From positions 1-18,218 of the forward strand of contig CAYRTD010000077.1 of the NCBI GenBank assembly GCA_964426915.1: a stretch of 18,218 nucleotides of DNA, given 5' to 3'. This DNA is from CAYRTD01 sp964426915. GTDB lineage: Bacteria > Bacteroidota > Bacteroidia > Bacteroidales > GCA-2748055. Under the pieces are notes generated by a model, which was given only the letters and a program-made list of their open reading frames with translations, did not search any database and had not been told where the DNA came from. The position numbers were made by a program, and so were the translations under genes. Shown piece by piece: positions 15,264 to 18,218 of this stretch. The first letter of the stretch is position 1; every line of letters starts with the position of its first letter.

Positions 15264-15453
15264 AATCTTGTTTTTTTAGCTAAGTTCCTGCTGGGACATT
15301 TACCTTTTTGTTCGCACTATTTTTTTTCACCTAAGGTCATAATGTGTAAATACTTGGTTAATACACCTCTTTAAGCGATTATTACACAAATATACTACAT
15401 AATGTTGATAAAATAATACTGAGAATCTCAAAGAGCAGGATCCCTTAACCAGT

Positions 15454-15644
15454 GTCTGTCAATAGAGTCGAGAGTCTGTTCCGATAGCTATCGGAACAGA
15501 ATGTTCAAGATCAAGGCGCGCAACCGCGTGTCGTTAAAGCTTCAGCGACAAGCGGTTGCAGCATCGCAGAACCGAGTGATAGCGAGTTCACGAATACCAC
15601 TTAAAATAAATATTGGATGAGTATATTGGACATTATGGACAGAC
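15454..15644. repeat. Palindrome-rich, possibly mobile repeat
   Basis: This 191-base block is bounded by GTCTGTC (15454-15460) and GACAGAC (15638-15644), which may be short terminal inverted repeats. Inside are a perfect 26-base palindrome (15475-15500, core CCGATAGCTATCGG) and a 40-base near-palindrome (15520-15559, arms GCAACCGC/GCGGTTGC, three mismatched positions per arm). Both arms of the second match the repeat at 3751-3769. The block lies 36 bases beyond the gap stop codon and could end its transcription. A degraded non-autonomous element is the other reading; no target duplication was identified. Confidence 0.6.
15475..15500. terminator. Perfect 26-bp palindrome, possible gap terminator
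   Basis: A 26-base perfect palindrome with the centre AGCT can form a 12-bp hairpin or a cruciform about 180 bases beyond the gap stop codon. No T-run follows on the minus strand. The core CCGATAGCTATCGG is one I recall as common in Bacteroidota intergenic DNA. Confidence 0.4.
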
Positions 15645-15680
15645 CCTAACAAAGTTCTTTAATCAAAATGTTGATCCTGT

Positions 15681-16655
15681 TCATAAAATCTCCCGAACCA
15701 TCTGATTCGCATACCCCCATTCATTATCATACCAGCTCAGTACCTTCACCAGGTCTCCGTCTACTACCTGTGTCATTCCCAGGTCCACTATGGAAGCATG
15801 TGGATCTTTGATTATGTCGGAGGAAACCAGCGGATCTGCACTTACTGCAAGGATATCTTTGTAGCGGTCGGTTTTCGACTCTTCAATGAAAATACTGTTG
15901 ATTTCATCTACCGAGGTCTCTTTTTCGGTCACAAAGACCAGATCGGCAATGGATCCGACAGGCACGGGAACCCTCAAAGCTATCCCGTCAAATTTGCCTT
16001 TGAACTCTGTAAGTACTTTGGTTGTTGCTACTGCGGCTCCGGTGGAGGTGGGGACGATGTTGACTGCACCTGCTCTTCCCCTTCTCATTTTTTTCTGCGG
16101 GGAATCCACAATCGACTGACTTGAAGTATATGCGTGTGTGGTGGTCATGATGGCTTTCTTTACTCCTATTCTTCTACTGAGAATTTCAACGACAGGAGTT
16201 ATGCAATTTGTTGTACAACTGGCACATGAAATGATCTTGTCATCGGATTCATTTACTCCTTTTACAATGGTAACAACCTCTTCACTTTTTGCCGGAGCCG
16301 AAAGAATGGCCCTTTTAGCACCGGCATCAATGTGCTTTTGCAGTCCTGGCTTGTCAGTAAAAATTCCAGTACTTTCAATTACCACATCAATTTCCAGATC
16401 GCCCCAGGGAAGGTCTGAAGGATCTTTCTTGTCGAAGACTTTTATGTCATGGCCATCAATTGAAATGCTGTCTTGTTTTGCTTCAACTTCCTTTTCATAC
16501 TTACCGTAAACGCTGTCGTACTTTAGAAGATAGACCAGGTTGTCGATAGGCACAATATCATTGACTGCAACAAGTTCAAGATTCTCCTTTTCGAGTATGA
16601 TCTTCAGGGCTGCTCTTCCGATTCTTCCTAATCCGTTTATAGCTATTTTTTTCAT
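15681..16655 (-). CDS. gap: Glyceraldehyde-3-phosphate dehydrogenase, type I
   Basis: The central glycolytic enzyme, which oxidises glyceraldehyde 3-phosphate with phosphate and NAD to 1,3-bisphosphoglycerate. At 324 residues it is slightly shorter than the usual 330-340. The dinucleotide-binding start MKKIAINGLGRIGRAALKII and VNDI (31-34, D33 reading the adenine ribose) point to NAD use. The catalytic motif SCASCTTNC places the active cysteine at C147, with TTTHAYT giving H174. STGIF (95-99), SPQKKMRRGRAGAVNIVPTS (185-204) and the tail WYDNEWGYANQM are all present. The gene stands alone on the minus strand, with repeats downstream and OsmC upstream in the same direction. Cytosolic. Confidence 0.96.
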   Translation of the reverse strand: MKKIAINGLGRIGRAALKIILEKENLELVAVNDIVPIDNLVYLLKYDSVYGKYEKEVEAKQDSISIDGHDIKVFDKKDPSDLPWGDLEIDVVIESTGIFTDKPGLQKHIDAGAKRAILSAPAKSEEVVTIVKGVNESDDKIISCASCTTNCITPVVEILSRRIGVKKAIMTTTHAYTSSQSIVDSPQKKMRRGRAGAVNIVPTSTGAAVATTKVLTEFKGKFDGIALRVPVPVGSIADLVFVTEKETSVDEINSIFIEESKTDRYKDILAVSADPLVSSDIIKDPHASIVDLGMTQVVDGDLVKVLSWYDNEWGYANQMVREIL

Positions 16656-16748
16656 AAGTATTTGCTTTATTATTTTGCTTTAATTTTTGGGGGGTATTTG
16701 AAATGAAAAATTATGTGGAATTTATCATCAGATTGAGATAGTCTTCTA

Positions 16749-16799
16749 CAGGGCCGTTTAAAACATTCTGTTGAAACGAAAAATTATTAAACGGCCCTG
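16749..16799 (-). terminator. Hairpin downstream of the OsmC-family gene
   Basis: CAGGGCCGTTTAA (16749-16761) and TTAAACGGCCCTG (16787-16799) are a perfect 13-bp inverted repeat with a 25-base loop, 21 bases beyond the stop codon of the OsmC-family gene and upstream of gap. It probably separates the two transcripts. No T-run follows the stem, so intrinsic termination is not textbook, and an operator role for gap is possible. Confidence 0.55.
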
Positions 16800-16820
16800 A
16801 TGAGAATTCTGAAAAGTTTT

Positions 16821-17255
16821 TTAGCTGTTCAAACTGGCTTCGAGGCTAATATTCAATGAAGCCAGAGCCTGAGATACCGGACAGTTTTTCTTTGCCCCTT
16901 CCGCGATTGTCTGGAATTTATCTTCATCTATATCAGGCACTTTAGCTTTGCATTCAAGTTTGCTTTCGGTGATTTTGAAGCCTCCTTCCAATTTCTCGAT
17001 GCTCACGTGAGCAGTAGTGGATATTTCTTCAGGATTGAAACCTTCACCAGCAAGCTCATTGGCAAATGCCATGGAGAAACACTGGGCATGAGCTGCAGCG
17101 ATCAGTTCTTCAGGGTTTGTTCCTTTTTCGGCGCCCTCAAAACGGGAGGGGGCACTGTACGAAAATTCCGCGTCAATACTGGGTAATTTCCCTTTTCCAT
17201 TACCTTCTTTCAAATTTCCTTTCCAAATTGCACTTGCTTTGCTTGTATTTTTCAT
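16821..17255 (-). CDS. osmC: OsmC-family peroxiredoxin (OsmC/Ohr-like)
   Basis: A 144-residue thiol peroxidase that reduces organic hydroperoxides with a two-cysteine centre. C59 lies in AAAHAQCFSMAFA and C125 in KKNCPVSQAL, the family positions; R38 (SAPSRFEG) and the helix TNPEELIAAAHA complete the site. Length and the start KASAIWKGNLKEGNGKG fit OsmC proper (osmotically inducible) better than Ohr, but the subfamily call is by eye. It has its own hairpin downstream and no partner gene. Cytosolic, acting as a homodimer by family knowledge. Confidence 0.9.
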   Translation of the reverse strand: MKNTSKASAIWKGNLKEGNGKGKLPSIDAEFSYSAPSRFEGAEKGTNPEELIAAAHAQCFSMAFANELAGEGFNPEEISTTAHVSIEKLEGGFKITESKLECKAKVPDIDEDKFQTIAEGAKKNCPVSQALASLNISLEASLNS

Positions 17256-17352
17256 AACATATAAATATTTATAATTATTAATGTGTTATCAGGGAGACAA
17301 AAGCTATGCCAGTAGAAAAATAGCCCTTAAATTCCCATCCCGCATTTGACTT

Positions 17353-17380
17353 TTGCATTTTCTTATTTTCTTATCTTTAC
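17353..17380 (+). promoter_or_regulatory. Candidate promoter for the LspA-like gene
   Basis: TTG at 17353-17355 and TATCTTTAC at 17372-17380, 16 bases apart, approximate the -33/-7 arrangement and sit 15-40 bases before ATG 17395. This supports starting the protein at 17395 and not at the upstream in-frame ATG (17353). Confidence 0.4.
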
Positions 17381-17394
17381 CCAAAATCAAAACC

Positions 17395-18117
17395 ATGATC
17401 ATCCGCAACACATTTATCTTTATCCTTAGCTGGTTCGTAGCCATGATTTTTTATTCAGTCCTGAACGGAGTGAAAGACCCTGACTTTTTATGGCAGATCT
17501 TCCTTTTGCCGGCTTTATTTCTCGGGTTTATAGCTTTTCTTGTAAGCTTCTATGAAAAAAAAGCCGGGGGGATTAAAAAACTGAGCCTTATTTTCATCTT
17601 CATCGCCATAATCATTGACCAGGGAGTAAAAATCTGGCTGTTTTCCAGGGAATGGCAAAGTATAAGTAAACCAATAATAGCACCCGTGTTTTATTTCGAA
17701 CCCACTCATAATACTCTTGGCTCTTATCTCTGGGTCCTGCTAAAACTAAAGGATGCTTCCCACCTGCTGAATGTTATCCTTGTAATTTTAATAGCGTCAT
17801 TATTTATTGAATTCTGGCGTTTCTACCGAAGTAAAAGACGTAACAGTTCCTGGATCAATGTATTTATGAACCTGTTTATTGCAGGTGTAAGCTGTAATCT
17901 TATCGATAATATCTTTCACGGAGGATCACTCGATTATATTACTATCCGTCCGTTCTATACCTTCGATATGAAAGATATGTATATCAGCCTGGGATTGATG
18001 TTTATTATTATTGAAATTGTTGAAAATAAACTCTATAAGGACGATAAGGAATTCAATAAAGAATTTTGGGAGTTTGTGAAAGGGGATGTCGGGAGGTTGT
18101 TTAAGAGAGAGGGGTAG
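17395..18117 (+). CDS. Signal peptidase II-like membrane protein (LspA family), enlarged
   Basis: A 240-residue multipass protein (an in-frame ATG 42 bases upstream would overlap the promoter candidate). Six membrane helices are seen at about 5-25, 32-53, 60-82, 124-143, 152-173 and 193-210. The last four match the four-helix core of lipoprotein signal peptidase II: IIIDQGVKIWLF with D75, NTLGSY (N106), the catalytic pair D171 in SCNLIDNIFHGG and D180 in SLDYI. Two N-terminal helices and a charged tail are extra compared with the usual 160-residue enzyme. The canonical NLIDR reads NLIDN. It probably cleaves prolipoproteins or is a divergent paralogue; whether it is the main LspA of the cell cannot be told. 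The stop abuts the 8-bp array. Confidence 0.75.
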   Translation: MIIRNTFIFILSWFVAMIFYSVLNGVKDPDFLWQIFLLPALFLGFIAFLVSFYEKKAGGIKKLSLIFIFIAIIIDQGVKIWLFSREWQSISKPIIAPVFYFEPTHNTLGSYLWVLLKLKDASHLLNVILVILIASLFIEFWRFYRSKRRNSSWINVFMNLFIAGVSCNLIDNIFHGGSLDYITIRPFYTFDMKDMYISLGLMFIIIEIVENKLYKDDKEFNKEFWEFVKGDVGRLFKREG

Positions 18118-18218
18118 GTTTATGGTTTATGGGTTTATGGGTTTATGGGTTTATGGGTTTATAGGTTTATGGGTTTATGGGTTTATGGGTTTATGGGTTT
18201 ATAGGTTTATGGGTTTAT
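18118..18218. repeat. 8-bp tandem array (GGGTTTAT)n with 40-bp super-period
   Basis: The array starts at the base after the stop codon of the LspA-like gene with two shortened units and settles into GGGTTTAT from 18131. Every fifth unit reads AGGTTTAT (18163-18170 and 18203-18210), giving a 40-base higher-order repeat. It runs off the window. Blocks of GGG every 8 bases with 5-base loops could form a G-quadruplex on the plus (coding) strand and in the mRNA tail. Confidence 0.96.

Larger units (their letters stand above)
15264..15680. other. Intergenic region with palindrome-rich repeat
   Basis: A 417-base stretch between the antitoxin and gap. The right part (15452-15644) is the structured repeat described separately. 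The left part is AT-rich with no ORF and must contain the promoter of the toxin-antitoxin unit; no clear TAnnTTTG was found. Confidence 0.6.

Overview
The window looks like a chromosomal segment of a Bacteroidota species (Bacteroidia/Cytophagia-like). The evidence is AT-rich intergenic DNA, a TAnnTTTG-type -7 element in front of the tRNA gene, a fused ribBA next to an enlarged LptF/LptG-family permease and a small START-like protein, N-terminal signals ending in AQ, and secreted carbohydrate-active proteins. The genus cannot be fixed from the sequence. Both ends of the window are short tandem arrays (a 7-bp unit on the left, an 8-bp unit on the right). Each starts at or within a few bases of the stop codon of the outermost gene, so the window may be a contig that broke in repeats.

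Left block (1-5957), all read on the minus strand: a START-like protein and an LptF/LptG-family permease, then a 350-bp spacer with a structured palindromic repeat, then a tight run of a GT4 and a GT2 glycosyltransferase (4-bp overlap) and ribBA (4-bp gap, GTG start). This is envelope and cofactor housekeeping with a glycan-synthesis pair placed next to ribBA.

Middle block (about 6000-14500) is accessory and partly decayed. It holds a Met/His-rich lipoprotein; the wreck of a small secreted Met/Cys-rich protein with a CPMC motif; a 52-codon orphan ORF; and a 93-bp coding fragment that matches the interior of the large hydrolase gene about 5 kb downstream. Three large secreted proteins follow: a heparinase II/III-like polysaccharide lyase (+), a Tat-exported agarase-like TIM-barrel protein (-), and a 790-residue lipoprotein (+) that joins an alpha/beta-hydrolase (esterase) domain to a C-terminal GyrI-like ligand-binding domain. 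Together they suggest surface or periplasmic breakdown of an acylated acidic polysaccharide, but no SusC/SusD pair, sulfatase or regulator lies in the window. Between the first two sits a 144-bp MITE-like element with perfect 13-bp terminal inverted repeats, a 4-bp TTTA target duplication and mutually exclusive internal hairpins.

Right block (14500-18218): a 72-bp-period degenerate repeat, a tRNA-Met(CAU), a RelB-like antitoxin with a frameshifted RelE/ParE-like toxin, a palindrome-rich 190-bp repeat, gap (GAPDH), an OsmC-family peroxidase, and an enlarged six-TM signal-peptidase-II-like protein ending at the 8-bp array.

The strongest leads are the hydrolase-GyrI-like fusion and its duplicated fragment, the MITE-like element with its switchable fold, the stop-codon-anchored arrays (the right one G-quadruplex-capable with a 40-bp higher-order period), and the broken toxin gene.
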